A stretch of 64,000 nucleotides of DNA from Pseudomonas sp. GOM7 (GCF_026723825.1 NZ_CP113519.1:1116001-1180000); one strand, 5' to 3'; positions 38,595 to 47,724 are shown, numbered from the stretch's first letter. The notes: a model not told the origin generated them from the sequence alone. Translations and numbers: made by a program.

Positions 38595-40205
38595 ATGCGC
38601 AACAAGACCCATAATCGCCGTCTACTGGGTGCCGCCTTGCTGGCGGCAATTTCCGGGCAGGCCACTGCGGCCAAGGGGCCCGATGTCACCGAGCTGTTCG
38701 ATCAGTTCTGGAGCCCGACCCGGCCCGGGGCGGCGGAGTGTCGCTCGGGTGTGCTCAGTGCAACGCCGCTGTTGTTGCCGCGCTGCATGCAGGCGGCCAA
38801 CAGCATGACCCACCTGCAGATGTTCAATGACATCGCCCTGGCCAACGGCGGCAACCGTGCTGCTGGCCTGCCCGGTTACCAGCGCTCGCTCGACTATGTG
38901 CAGGCGACGCTGGAAAGCGCCGGCTACCAGGTCAGCCGCCAGGCCTTCCCATTCAGCGCGTTCTACCCCCAGGGCCCCGGCGTGCTGCAGAGCCTGGCGC
39001 CGACCCCGGCGCAGTTCGAGTGGGAGGTGGACTTCACCTACCTGTCGCAGACCGATGCCGGCGACGTCAGCGCACCCGTGGTGGCGGTGGACATCGCCCT
39101 GGGCGAGGGCAACCAGTCCAGCAGTGGCTGCGAGGCAGAGGATTTCGCCGGCTTCCCGGCTGGCTCCATCGCCCTGCTGCAGCGCGGTACCTGCAACTTC
39201 CAGATCAAGGCCGAGAACGCCGCCGCCGCCGGTGCCGTTGGCGTGGTGATTTTCAACCAGGGCGACAACGAGGAGCGCAAGGGTCTGCTCAGCGCCACCC
39301 TGGGTGACGCCTATTCCGGCGGCATTCCGGTGCTGTTCAGCACCTATGACGTGGGCGTGAGCCTGGCGCAGACGGCCGAGCAGCAGGTGCGCATGGTCAC
39401 CAACGTGTTGCGCGAGCGAACCCAGACCTACAACCTGGTGGCCGAGAGCAAGCGCGGCAACGCGGGCAACGTGGTGATGCTGGGCGCGCATCTGGATTCG
39501 GTGGCTGAGGGGGCCGGCATCAACGACAACGGCTCGGGCAGCGCTGCGCTGCTGGAGCTGGCCGTGCAGATGGCCAAGGCCAAGCCGAAGAACAAGCTGC
39601 GTTTCGCCTGGTGGGGCGCCGAGGAGTCGGGGTTGGTGGGTTCGACCTACTATGTCAACCAGTTGCCCGATGAGGAAAAGGCGAAGATCAAGGCGTATCT
39701 GAACTTCGACATGATCGCCTCACCGAACTTCGCCTATTTCGTCTATGACGGCGACGGTTCGGACTTCGGTCTGCAGGGCCCGCCCGGCTCGGCGGCGATC
39801 GAGCGTCTGTTCGGCGAGTATTACCGCCTGCGCGGTCTGCCGTTCGAGGGCGACGAGATCAGCTTCCGTTCCGACTATGCGCAGTTCTTTACCGATGGCA
39901 TCGCCTTCGGCGGGCTGTTCACCGGGGCCGAGGTGGTCAAGTCCGAAGAGCAGGCCAGCCGTTATGGCGGCACTGCGGGCGAGGCCTTCGATCCGTGCTA
40001 TCACGAAGCCTGCGATAACCTGAACAACCTCGATCTGCGTGCGCTGGAGGTCAACGGCGATGCCATGGCATTCGTCGCCAGTTGGCTGGCGCTGTCCACC
40101 AAGATCGTCGATGACGAGATCGCCGCTGCCCAGGACTCGCGCATGCTCAAGCGTAGCGTCCAGGCCTACGACATCACCCATTGGGGCAAGCACTGGGTCA
40201 AATAG
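38595..40205 (+). CDS. Secreted M28-family zinc aminopeptidase (PaAP type)
   Basis: The ATG at 38595, with TTGGAGGA upstream, gives 536 residues, the same length as P. aeruginosa aminopeptidase PaAP. A signal peptide ends about ATA/A (residue 25). A protease-associated (PA) domain occupies about 150-275. The M28 catalytic domain has the zinc ligands His299, Asp311, Glu344, Asp372 and His470, with general base Glu343, in the same spacing as PaAP (offset +3). It releases N-terminal residues from peptides, probably outside the cell after type II secretion. A bidirectional terminator follows. Confidence 0.93.
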   Translation: MRNKTHNRRLLGAALLAAISGQATAAKGPDVTELFDQFWSPTRPGAAECRSGVLSATPLLLPRCMQAANSMTHLQMFNDIALANGGNRAAGLPGYQRSLDYVQATLESAGYQVSRQAFPFSAFYPQGPGVLQSLAPTPAQFEWEVDFTYLSQTDAGDVSAPVVAVDIALGEGNQSSSGCEAEDFAGFPAGSIALLQRGTCNFQIKAENAAAAGAVGVVIFNQGDNEERKGLLSATLGDAYSGGIPVLFSTYDVGVSLAQTAEQQVRMVTNVLRERTQTYNLVAESKRGNAGNVVMLGAHLDSVAEGAGINDNGSGSAALLELAVQMAKAKPKNKLRFAWWGAEESGLVGSTYYVNQLPDEEKAKIKAYLNFDMIASPNFAYFVYDGDGSDFGLQGPPGSAAIERLFGEYYRLRGLPFEGDEISFRSDYAQFFTDGIAFGGLFTGAEVVKSEEQASRYGGTAGEAFDPCYHEACDNLNNLDLRALEVNGDAMAFVASWLALSTKIVDDEIAAAQDSRMLKRSVQAYDITHWGKHWVK

Positions 40206-40228
40206 CGTCGTTTGCCGTGCTGGGAAAG

Positions 40229-40257
40229 AAAGCCCGCGATCGATTCGCGGGCTTTTT
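40229..40257. terminator. Bidirectional terminator between aminopeptidase and TAXI genes
   Basis: The stem AAAGCCCGCGA / TCGCGGGCTTT (40229-40239 with 40245-40255) is followed by TT on the plus strand. On the minus strand it is followed by CTTTCC after an AAAG stem end. It lies between convergent genes. Confidence 0.85.
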
Positions 40258-40276
40258 CATGGTCGCTTGCCCGAAG

Positions 40277-41650
40277 CTAGCTGCGGTGGTCAGGGCTCGG
40301 CACCACCGAGGCGAAGGCTTCGTGGCCATCATCGCGCCGCTGCTGCAGGGCGCGCAGCCGCTCGATCACGTAGCGCACGTGCAAGTGCAGCTCGTAGAGC
40401 TGGTTGGAGTACGACAGCGGCACTTCCACCGCTGCCAGTTCGTCTTCCATCTTTTCCAGGCGCTCGATCTCGCTGTCCAGCTCGTCCGGCAGGGAGCCGG
40501 CGTGCAGCTTGCGGTCGATCTCGCGCAGGTACTTGTACCAGCGGTAGATGCGCGCGCGGATGCGCCACTGGTAGATCGGCCCGACGGCCTTGAACAGCGG
40601 GATCATCACCACGATCAGCGGGATCAACAGGATGATGTAGCGGTCGGCCAGCGAGGCGATGCGAAACGGCAGGTAGCGCTGCAGGATCGGCAGGCCCTTG
40701 GCGTAGTAATGCTCGGCATCCTTGTGCAGCTCGAAGGTGCGCGGCTCGGCGCTGGGGAAGGTGCCGGCGGCGTCGAGCAGGGTGCCGTTCTTCATCACCT
40801 CGCGGCTGGCATCGAGAAACAGCGGCACCAGGCCGGGGTTGAAGTCGTCGTTGACCACCAGGGTGGCCACCGGGGCCAGGGTGACGATATCGCGATCCGG
40901 CGCATTGCTGGCCAGGTCGAGCAGGCCTTCGCCGACCTTCACCTGATTGAAGAAGGGCAGGCGCGCCTCGTAGGCGGCGGCGCGGCGAAAGTGCGCCAGG
41001 GCGATATCCGGGTTGGCTGCCAGTTGCTGCACCAGGGCGTTTTCCGCCGGGCCGACGAAGAAGGCGGCGTCCAGCTCGCCGGCCATCAGCGCACGAGCGG
41101 CCTTGCCGCCGCCGAGGCTCTGCCAGGTGTCGGGATACTGCTCGGGAAGGATGGCGTTGGCGCCGAGAATGGCGTCGCTGGCCGCACGGGTGCCGCTGCC
41201 TGCGCCACCCAGGCCGAGGCGCAGCGGCAGCAGATCGGCGATACGATCCAGGCTGACAGCGCGGCGGTAGAACAACCACAAGGGCTCCTGATAGATCGCT
41301 CCCAGGCTCTGCAACTGGTGCTGCGCGTCGGGCGCCAACTGACGCTCCAGGCCGCTCTGTACCAGGGCGATCTGCACCTCGGGATCCTTGGCCAGCAGGC
41401 GTTGCAGGTTGTCGCGCGAGCCGGAGGTGGGCACCAGGTTCAGCTCGAAGCCTTCCTTGGCCAGCTCCTCCTTGAGGCGCTCGGCGAACTGCTGATAGGC
41501 GCCGCCCTGGGCGCCGGTGGCCATGCTGGCGCTCATCGGCGGTGGCGGTGCGACGAACTGGAACAGCGCCCAGACCAGGCCAGCCACCACCGGGACTATC
41601 CACAGGTTGGCCAGGATCATGATTTTCAGATCATTGAGTACGCGGCGCAT
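40277..41650 (-). CDS. TAXI-family TRAP-type solute receptor, membrane-anchored
   Basis: The 457-residue protein has an N-terminal hydrophobic segment (about 12-32) that looks like an anchor rather than a cleaved signal. A TAXI solute-binding domain follows (SMATGAQGGAYQQFAERLKEEL, LVPTSGSRDNLQRL). A second hydrophobic segment lies at about 338-358 (YIILLIPLIVVMIPLF), with a charged, probably cytoplasmic C-terminal region of about 100 residues. TAXI receptors usually deliver substrates to a fused TRAP membrane protein, but no TRAP permease gene is adjacent. It may be a membrane-tethered sensor or serve a distant permease. Function is unproven. Confidence 0.8.
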   Translation of the reverse strand: MRRVLNDLKIMILANLWIVPVVAGLVWALFQFVAPPPPMSASMATGAQGGAYQQFAERLKEELAKEGFELNLVPTSGSRDNLQRLLAKDPEVQIALVQSGLERQLAPDAQHQLQSLGAIYQEPLWLFYRRAVSLDRIADLLPLRLGLGGAGSGTRAASDAILGANAILPEQYPDTWQSLGGGKAARALMAGELDAAFFVGPAENALVQQLAANPDIALAHFRRAAAYEARLPFFNQVKVGEGLLDLASNAPDRDIVTLAPVATLVVNDDFNPGLVPLFLDASREVMKNGTLLDAAGTFPSAEPRTFELHKDAEHYYAKGLPILQRYLPFRIASLADRYIILLIPLIVVMIPLFKAVGPIYQWRIRARIYRWYKYLREIDRKLHAGSLPDELDSEIERLEKMEDELAAVEVPLSYSNQLYELHLHVRYVIERLRALQQRRDDGHEAFASVVPSPDHRS

Positions 41651-41710
41651 GAGGCTTCCTTTCGGCGGGTTCCATGCAAGGATAGAACCCCACGCGCCTC
41701 CAGGTCATCC

Positions 41711-41739
41711 GTAGGGTGGATGACGCTCTTTCATCCACC
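41711..41739. repeat. GTAGGGTGGATGA hairpin repeat
   Basis: GGTGGATGA (41715-41723) pairs with TCATCCACC (41731-41739) around CGCTCTT. The same GTAGGGTGG/GGATGACGCTCTTTTCATCC wording occurs near 29141, so it belongs to a dispersed family. Confidence 0.7.
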
Positions 41740-41761
41740 ATCAGGCTTGCGCGGAGGATCG

Positions 41762-43015
41762 TTACGCCAGCGCCTTGTGCCTGGCGCGCAGATGATCGAT
41801 CAGCAGCAAGGCGCCGAGCAGCGCCACGGCATAGAGGGCATCGCTGCCGAGCATCGCCAGCACCGCTGCACAGAGCAGCGCACTGAGCCCGGCCAGCAGG
41901 CGCCAGACGCCACGCAACAGCACCCAGCCCGCCGCCATGCTGAGCAGGTAGATCAGCACGAAGTTGCCGTTGGCGTAGCGGATCAGGTCATCCACCGACA
42001 ACTGTAAGGTGGCCGAGAGCACGGCGCACAGCGCGCAACTGAGCACCACCAGCAGCAGCGCCTTGCCGGGTACGCCCTGACGGTTGCGCACGGCCAGCGT
42101 TGCGGGCAGGCGACCTTCATCGGCCAGGCTCCAGATCAGCCGGGCGAAGCCCTGGATATACACGTTCATCGAAGCGAAACAGGCTAGGTAGCCCAGCACC
42201 GTCACCAGCACGCGCGCCTGCTCGCCCAGCAGTTGCTCGAACAGACGCGGCAGGGCGGTGGTGTCGCTGTGCACGTCACCGTAGGTGGCAAAACTCAGCA
42301 CCGCCACCGAACAGGCCCAGTACACCAGGCCGGCCAGCAGCACACCGAGCAACAGTGCCAGAGGGAAGTCCCGTTCCGGGTGTTTGAATTCCTCGCCCAG
42401 GTGAGTGAAGGCCTCGATGCCGACGAAGCACCAGAACATCACCCCCAGCGCCGCTGGCAGCAAATGCCATTGGCTGTCCATTGCGGGCAATAGCGGCTGG
42501 TCGGCATGGGGCAGATCACCGATCCACCAGATCAGCGCCACGCTGGCGACGATGGCCACGGCGATCAACCCCTGCAGCAGGCCTGACGCCTTCGGCGGGC
42601 GCTGGCCGAGCAGGAGGATGGCGGCCAAGGTGGCCAGTTCTATGGCCAGCAGGCCGGCACGGTCGAGGTCGAACAGGGCCAACCAGAAGCCGCTGGCGAT
42701 ATGCAGCGCAGCAGGCAAACCGACGGGCAGCACGGCGAGAAACAGCAAGGCGCTGACGCTCTCCATGCGCAGGCCAAAGGCGCGGCCGATCAGGTGCGGT
42801 GCGCCACCGGCATGGGGGAAGCGCCTACCCAACTGGGCGAAGGTGAAGGCCACCGGCAGCACCAGAGCAATGAGGATCATCCAGGCCCATAGCGACGCCT
42901 CGCCTGCCGCCGTGGCCGCCAGGGCCGGCACCACGAAGATGCCAGTGCCGAGCAGCGAGGTGCTGAGCAGGGCGACGCCCTGCAGCAGGCCCAATTCCTT
43001 GTTCAGTCGACTCAT
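41762..43015 (-). CDS. yjeH: YjeH-type amino-acid exporter (APC family)
   Basis: The 417-residue protein has about twelve membrane segments and aligns from end to end with E. coli YjeH, an exporter of L-methionine and branched-chain amino acids. Shared blocks are ELGLLQGVALLSTSLLGTG, LPVGLPAALHIASGFW, MFWCFVGIEAFTHLGEEFK and YLACFASMNVYIQGFARL. It diverges from an Lrp/AsnC-type regulator, a common arrangement for amino-acid exporters. Confidence 0.9.
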   Translation of the reverse strand: MSRLNKELGLLQGVALLSTSLLGTGIFVVPALAATAAGEASLWAWMILIALVLPVAFTFAQLGRRFPHAGGAPHLIGRAFGLRMESVSALLFLAVLPVGLPAALHIASGFWLALFDLDRAGLLAIELATLAAILLLGQRPPKASGLLQGLIAVAIVASVALIWWIGDLPHADQPLLPAMDSQWHLLPAALGVMFWCFVGIEAFTHLGEEFKHPERDFPLALLLGVLLAGLVYWACSVAVLSFATYGDVHSDTTALPRLFEQLLGEQARVLVTVLGYLACFASMNVYIQGFARLIWSLADEGRLPATLAVRNRQGVPGKALLLVVLSCALCAVLSATLQLSVDDLIRYANGNFVLIYLLSMAAGWVLLRGVWRLLAGLSALLCAAVLAMLGSDALYAVALLGALLLIDHLRARHKALA

Positions 43016-43140
43016 GGGGTATGCTCTCGCCTTTGCAGAAGCCGCTATGGTAAGGCGCCGCCCGAGTGCAGGCCGTCGCCTTTCACCGACGAAATGGCGG
43101 TTCTTCCCGTCAACCCGATTGCCGCCCGAGAAACACCTCC

Positions 43141-43560
43141 GTGGACAAGTTCGATCGCCAGATCCTCGCCCTGCTGCGCAGCGACGCGCGCACCTCCGTC
43201 AGCCAGATCGCCCGTGAGGTCAACCTTTCCCGCTCGGCGGTCAGCGAGCGCATTCGCCACCTGGAGCAGAGCGGAGTGATTCGTGGTTATCACGCCCAGG
43301 TCGCAGTGCCGGGCGAGGGCGGGGTCAAGGCCTTCCTCGAGCTTTTCTACCAGAACGCCCGTTGCCAGGATTACGTTGAGCGCATGCGCGAATACCCGGA
43401 AATCCGCCACTGCAGCGGCATCAGCGGCGAGACCGACATGCTGGTGCTGGTGGAGGCGCCAAGCATGGCGCGCCTGAGCGAAGTACGCGCGGCCATCGAA
43501 GCCTTCCCGCAGATGCAGCGGGTCAAGACCCATATCGTCGTGCAGGAGTGGCCGCTATGA
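43141..43560 (+). CDS. Lrp/AsnC-family transcriptional regulator
   Basis: From the GTG at 43141 the product has 139 residues. It has an N-terminal winged helix-turn-helix (DRQILALLRSDARTSVSQIAREVNLSRSAVSERIRHLE) region with recognition helix around SRSAVSERI, and a C-terminal RAM effector domain ending HIVVQEWPL. An in-frame upstream start at 43066 lacks conserved sequence. It probably senses an amino acid and controls the divergent yjeH exporter. Its stop overlaps the sbcD start (ATGA), unusually coupling a regulator to a DNA-repair gene. Confidence 0.9.
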   Translation: MDKFDRQILALLRSDARTSVSQIAREVNLSRSAVSERIRHLEQSGVIRGYHAQVAVPGEGGVKAFLELFYQNARCQDYVERMREYPEIRHCSGISGETDMLVLVEAPSMARLSEVRAAIEAFPQMQRVKTHIVVQEWPL

Positions 43561-44786
43561 CCCTGCGCGTCCTGCACAGCTCCGACTGGCACCTGGGCCA
43601 GCACTTCATGGGCAAGACCCGCCAGGCCGAGCACCAGGCCTTTTGCGCCTGGTTGCTGGAACAGGTACGGGTACATGAAGTAGACGTGCTGCTGATCGCC
43701 GGCGACGTATTCGATACCGGCGCGCCGCCCAGCTACGCCCGAGAGCAGTATTACCGTCTGGTCGTCGAGCTGCGCGACGCCGGCTGTGCTCTGGTGGTGC
43801 TCGGCGGCAACCACGATTCACCGGCGATGCTCGGCGAGAGCCGCAGCCTGCTGGCACAACTGGGCACCCAGGTGGTGCCGGGCGTGGGTGTCGATCTGGC
43901 CGATCAGGTGCTGGTGCTGAAGGATCGCGCAGATCAGCCAGGTGCCATCCTCTGTGCCATTCCCTTTATCCGCCCACGTGACGTTCTGGCAAGCCAGGCC
44001 GGGCAGAGCGCGCAGGACAAACAGCAATCGCTGCAGCAGGCCATTGCCGAGCACTACCGGGCGCTGCACGAGCTGGCGCTGCGCAAGCGCGAGGAACTGG
44101 GCCAGGCGCTGCCGATCATCGCCACCGGCCACCTCACCACCGTCGGCGCCAGCGCCAGCGAATCGGTACGGGAAATCTACGTCGGCAGCCTGGAGGCCTT
44201 CCCCACCAGCGCCTTCCCCCCAGCCGACTACATTGCCCTCGGGCATATCCACCGCCCGCAGAAGGTCGGCGGCCTGGAGTATATCCGCTACAGCGGCTCG
44301 CCCATTGCCCTGTCCTTCGATGAAGCACGCCAGCAGAAGGAAGTGCTGCTGCTGGAGTTCGGCACTGCTGCCTTGCAATCGATCACGCCACTGCCCGTAC
44401 CGGTGTTCCAACCCATGGCCAGCCTGCGCGGCTCGCTCAAGGAACTGGCCGATGCCATCGCCGAGGTGGCCAAGCAGGGCACACCCGAACGGCCCGTATG
44501 GCTGGAAGTGCAAGTAAGCACTGACGACTACCTGAGCGATCTGCAAAGCCACATCAACGCCCTGTGCGAAGGGCACCCCGTCGAAGTGCTACGCATCCGC
44601 CGCGAGCGCGGCAACGCCACGGCCAGCCTGGCCAGCGAAGCACGGGAGACATTGGATGAGCTGAGCGTGGAGGACGTCTTCACCCGCCGCTTGCAGCAGG
44701 AGGCGTTGGAGGAAGAGGATTCGCTGCGTTTGCAGGGGTTGTATCGGCGGGTGTTGGAAAGACTGGGGGATCGAGGAGCAGGTTGA
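43557..44786 (+). CDS. sbcD: Exonuclease subunit SbcD
   Basis: SbcD is the Mre11-like nuclease subunit of SbcCD, which opens hairpins and processes DNA ends. The ATG at 43557 gives 409 residues. Phosphoesterase motifs are SSDWHLGQ (Asp10, His12), GDVFD (Asp50), GNHD (84-87), GHLTT and GHIHRPQ. The C-terminal SbcC-binding region is intact. It normally precedes sbcC directly; here sbcC starts 5.26 kb downstream, with other genes in between. The product looks complete, so the complex may still form in trans. Confidence 0.95.
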   Translation: MTLRVLHSSDWHLGQHFMGKTRQAEHQAFCAWLLEQVRVHEVDVLLIAGDVFDTGAPPSYAREQYYRLVVELRDAGCALVVLGGNHDSPAMLGESRSLLAQLGTQVVPGVGVDLADQVLVLKDRADQPGAILCAIPFIRPRDVLASQAGQSAQDKQQSLQQAIAEHYRALHELALRKREELGQALPIIATGHLTTVGASASESVREIYVGSLEAFPTSAFPPADYIALGHIHRPQKVGGLEYIRYSGSPIALSFDEARQQKEVLLLEFGTAALQSITPLPVPVFQPMASLRGSLKELADAIAEVAKQGTPERPVWLEVQVSTDDYLSDLQSHINALCEGHPVEVLRIRRERGNATASLASEARETLDELSVEDVFTRRLQQEALEEEDSLRLQGLYRRVLERLGDRGAG

Positions 44787-44879
44787 ATGGCGAGCTGACC
44801 CCCGTTCAAGCAATATCATAGCGAGGCTTTACGTTGCCAGGCGCTGGTCGGTCGGGAAATTCTTAAAGGGAGAGTGGCG

Positions 44880-45545
44880 GTGCGAAGATTCATGAGGGGC
44901 ATGCTGACGATTGATGCATTGGCACGTGAAGCCAATGCCTTTGCTGAAAGGGAGAGTATCTATGATGAGCCTTTGCTGTTCGGTATTACCGATGGCAAGG
45001 CTATAGGCACCTATATCGAGCATAAATTTACAAGTTACCTGGCGGAACATTACGACTATGAGATGGGCAACTCGGCTTCAGGTATCGATATCCCCGGGCT
45101 GAATGTCGATATCAAAGTGACCAGCGTAAGGCAGCCTCAATCATCCTGCCCTTTCAGATCTGCCTCTCAGAAGATCTATGGTCTGGGCTATCACCTTTTG
45201 ATCTTCGTATACGCAAAGTGCGATGACCACCTCAACAAGACCGCACGCCTGGATATGCAGCATGTAGTTTTTGTCGAGCAGTCCCGGACAGCCGACTATC
45301 AGACGACCCGAGGCCTGTTGAACATTCTCGAACGAGGTGGCAACGAGGATGATATCGTGGCCTTCATTTTTGAGCGCAATCTGCCAGTGGAAGAAATAGA
45401 AGCCTATCGGTTGGCTGAGCAGATCATGCGCGAGCCTCCCGCTGAAGGTTCGTTGACCATTTCCAATGCCATGCAGTGGCGCTTGCAATATGGTCGGGTA
45501 ATTCAGCAGGCGGGTGCTGTAGATGGCGTATGGCGGGTCAGATGA
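44880..45545 (+). CDS. Probable type II restriction endonuclease (PD-(D/E)XK-like)
   Basis: The product of about 221 residues precedes a cytosine methyltransferase, as in type II restriction-modification systems. I place the start at the GTG 44880 because GGGAG lies 7 bases upstream; 44874 (GTG) and 44892 (ATG) are alternatives. The segment GIDIPGLNVDIKVTS (Asp70, Asp77, Lys79) preceded by YIEHKF (Glu47) fits a PD-(D/E)XK nuclease core. I recognise no named isoschizomer. G+C is visibly low: 44941-45000 counts to 28 of 60. That contrasts with 40 of 60 at 44401-44460 in sbcD. The gene ends 102 bases before the methyltransferase. Confidence 0.65.
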   Translation: MRRFMRGMLTIDALAREANAFAERESIYDEPLLFGITDGKAIGTYIEHKFTSYLAEHYDYEMGNSASGIDIPGLNVDIKVTSVRQPQSSCPFRSASQKIYGLGYHLLIFVYAKCDDHLNKTARLDMQHVVFVEQSRTADYQTTRGLLNILERGGNEDDIVAFIFERNLPVEEIEAYRLAEQIMREPPAEGSLTISNAMQWRLQYGRVIQQAGAVDGVWRVR

Positions 45546-45647
45546 CCGGGTAGGGCTGCGCTGGGTGGCTGTGCGACGACATGCAGGAGGCCAATCGTCG
45601 CCGAACTCCAAAGACGAATTGAAAACTGAAACGCCAGAGAGTGCGGG

Positions 45648-46772
45648 ATGAAAGCTGTTGAGTTGTTTGCAGGTATAGGCGGATTCAGGATTGCCTGCGA
45701 TGAATTAGGCCTGGAGACCGTCTGGGCGAACGATATCGACCCCAAGGCGTCACGGGTATACAGGGATAGATTCGGCCCCGAAGTGCACGTCGAGGGCGAT
45801 ATAGCAACGCTGGTGGACAGCGTACCGGATCATGATCTGCTGACGGCCGGCTTTCCCTGCCAGCCTTTCTCCAGCGCCGGGAAGAAACTGGGCATCGAGG
45901 ATGTCAGGGGCACGTTGTTCGAGAAAATCGTCTGGGTGCTGAACAAGAAGAAGCCAAGATATTTTGTTTTGGAAAACGTCAAGCGCCTGCTCTCCATGGA
46001 CAAGGGAGCGCACTTTGCAACCATTCTCGATGCGCTCTCTGATCTTGGTTATTTCGTCGAATGGCGTCTTCTCAATGCCGTCGATTTCAGTCTGCCACAG
46101 AATCGCGAGCGTATCGTGATCATTGGGCACCTGGACAAGGCGCCTCTCACCTATCTGTGCACCGAACAGGATCTTTCCGGGTTGACCGACAGGCAGATGG
46201 CACAGGTGGGTAACCCGGACAGGTGGAGTGACATACGCGACCATTCGGCGAAGTTCCTCAACTGGGGAATGGCCCTAGAGGGACGCTTCTGCCACGCCAA
46301 TATCGAGTCTTTCTCCGAGAGCAAGCCTTTTGTGAAACTGGATTCGGTATTGGAAAGATCGCCCGACAGGAGTTTTTTCTTTACCGAGGACACTCTGGCT
46401 CGGATCAGGAACAGCGAAGTCGTCAATCGTTACTTCAATGGTGTCGAGATTCTCTATAACCAAAAAGGTGGGGCGCGCATGGGCTACTCGATTTTTGGTA
46501 CCTCAGGTGTGGCACCTACTTTGACCTGCACGACCAGCCGGCACTACGAGCGTTACAAAGTGGGGAATGAATTCAGACGATTGACGAATGTGGAATATGC
46601 CAGGATCCAGGGTTTTCCCGATCATCATTGCCAGGGCATTACCCGCTACGATCAGTATTCTTTGTATGGCAATGCGGTGCCGCCGCAACTAGTCAAGTGG
46701 GTGATCGCAAGGCTGTTGCAGGGGGCCGGTCGCAGGCTGGACTCAAGGGCGCTCCAGTGTGAGTTGTTATAG
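45648..46772 (+). CDS. Type II DNA (cytosine-5)-methyltransferase
   Basis: The 374-residue enzyme methylates cytosine in a specific site and protects the host from its partner nuclease. Motifs in order are FAGIGGFR (7-14), DID near 29-31, PCQPFSSAG (nucleophile Cys71), ENV (109-111), QNRERI (151-156), a variable target-recognition region (about 175-310, containing TLTCTTSRHYERYKV) and GNAVPPQLVKW (motif X). It follows the candidate nuclease in the same direction. Base composition is lower in G+C than sbcD and sbcC. The recognition sequence cannot be predicted. Confidence 0.95.
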   Translation: MKAVELFAGIGGFRIACDELGLETVWANDIDPKASRVYRDRFGPEVHVEGDIATLVDSVPDHDLLTAGFPCQPFSSAGKKLGIEDVRGTLFEKIVWVLNKKKPRYFVLENVKRLLSMDKGAHFATILDALSDLGYFVEWRLLNAVDFSLPQNRERIVIIGHLDKAPLTYLCTEQDLSGLTDRQMAQVGNPDRWSDIRDHSAKFLNWGMALEGRFCHANIESFSESKPFVKLDSVLERSPDRSFFFTEDTLARIRNSEVVNRYFNGVEILYNQKGGARMGYSIFGTSGVAPTLTCTTSRHYERYKVGNEFRRLTNVEYARIQGFPDHHCQGITRYDQYSLYGNAVPPQLVKWVIARLLQGAGRRLDSRALQCELL

Positions 46773-47115
46773 TTCTGTCTGCAGGCCTTGGCAGTAGCGC
46801 CCAGAACCGAGTGTGTCAGGCCGGTGTAGCCTGGGTAGAGCGCAGCGAAACCCAGGGGAGATTCGATGGGTTTCGCGTTGCTCTACTCATCCTACGTTGC
46901 TTCATTTCTGCCAAGGCCGAGTCGCGTCAATATTTCATGCCAATAGTGATGTGGAAACCACGAGCACTGATCATGGCGCATGGTGAAATCATCAGGAATG
47001 GAGCCAGCGACTTCCTGGCTCTGTCATTCAAATGGCTGGCGTGAGCAGCCCGGTATCAAACCTAGTTAGTGGTTCCCAGGTTCGAGCAATATGTACAACT
47101 GCAAAGGAGTCGTCG
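46773..47115. other. Gap after the restriction-modification pair
   Basis: Apart from the hairpin listed below, no supported gene is seen. A 77-codon open frame (46811-47044) runs through the hairpin and lacks a ribosome-binding site. AAAGGAG at 47103-47109 belongs to the following acetyltransferase gene. Confidence 0.45.
46825..46895. repeat. Dispersed hairpin repeat (GTAG..GGGTAGAGC...GAAACCCA type)
   Basis: The left arm 46825-46853 and right arm 46867-46895 are 29 bases each and nearly reverse complementary, both ending in GCGAAACCCA at the inner side. This is a well-known kind of dispersed intergenic palindrome, seen once in this window. Confidence 0.8.
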
Positions 47116-47679
47116 ATGTCACAGGACGTGTTTTTCCCCCGAGTGGAAACCGAGCGCTTGATACTCAAACCCTTGCTGCCATCTGACGCCCCAGGGCTGT
47201 TGGCGATCTTCTCCGATGCGGAGGTCATGCGTTATTGGAATACGGCCCCCTGGGCCGATGTTCAGGAGGCCATCGCATTCATCGAGAAGAGTAATGAGTC
47301 AATGCGAGGTCAACAGTCACTTGTGCTTGGAATATGGCTGAGGTCTACCGATGAACTGGCAGGGAAATGCATGTTGTTCAGCTACGATAAGGCCTCCAGA
47401 CGTGCTGAGATAGGTTTCGGGTTGGCACGTTCTTGTTGGGGACGAGGCTATATCAGCGAGGCCGGAGAGGCGTTGATTCAGTATGGCTTCGATTCACTGG
47501 GGCTTCGCCGTATCGAGGCAGAGATCGACCCGGCGAACCAGGCTTCGGCAAAAGCGCTGGGGAAACTCGGCTTTTCCCACGAGGGCCTGTTGAGGCAGCG
47601 TTGGGAGGTCAATGGCGTCGTCTCTGACTCTGCAATCTATGGGCGACTGCTAAGTGATCATCCAGCGCGGCATGGTTAG
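47116..47679 (+). CDS. GNAT-family N-acetyltransferase (RimJ/RimL type)
   Basis: The ATG at 47116, with AAAGGAG 6 bases upstream, gives 187 residues. It opens with VETERLILKPLLPSDAPGL, typical of RimJ/RimL-like acetyltransferases, and the acetyl-CoA loop is in GFGLARSCWGRGYISEAGEAL (V/IGFGLxxxxWGxGY pattern). The C-terminal LRRIEAEIDPANQASAKALGKLGF is also standard. The substrate (amino group of a protein, antibiotic or metabolite) is unknown. It lies in the block separating sbcD from sbcC. Confidence 0.88.
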   Translation: MSQDVFFPRVETERLILKPLLPSDAPGLLAIFSDAEVMRYWNTAPWADVQEAIAFIEKSNESMRGQQSLVLGIWLRSTDELAGKCMLFSYDKASRRAEIGFGLARSCWGRGYISEAGEALIQYGFDSLGLRRIEAEIDPANQASAKALGKLGFSHEGLLRQRWEVNGVVSDSAIYGRLLSDHPARHG

Positions 47680-47724
47680 GCAAAGCGCGTTACAGGCGCG
47701 TGATTGCAGCCTCGGGTAACCCCA

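Noticed and set aside
46811..47044. 77-codon plus-strand frame after the methyltransferase
   Set aside because: It runs through a dispersed hairpin repeat and has no ribosome-binding site or recognisable product.
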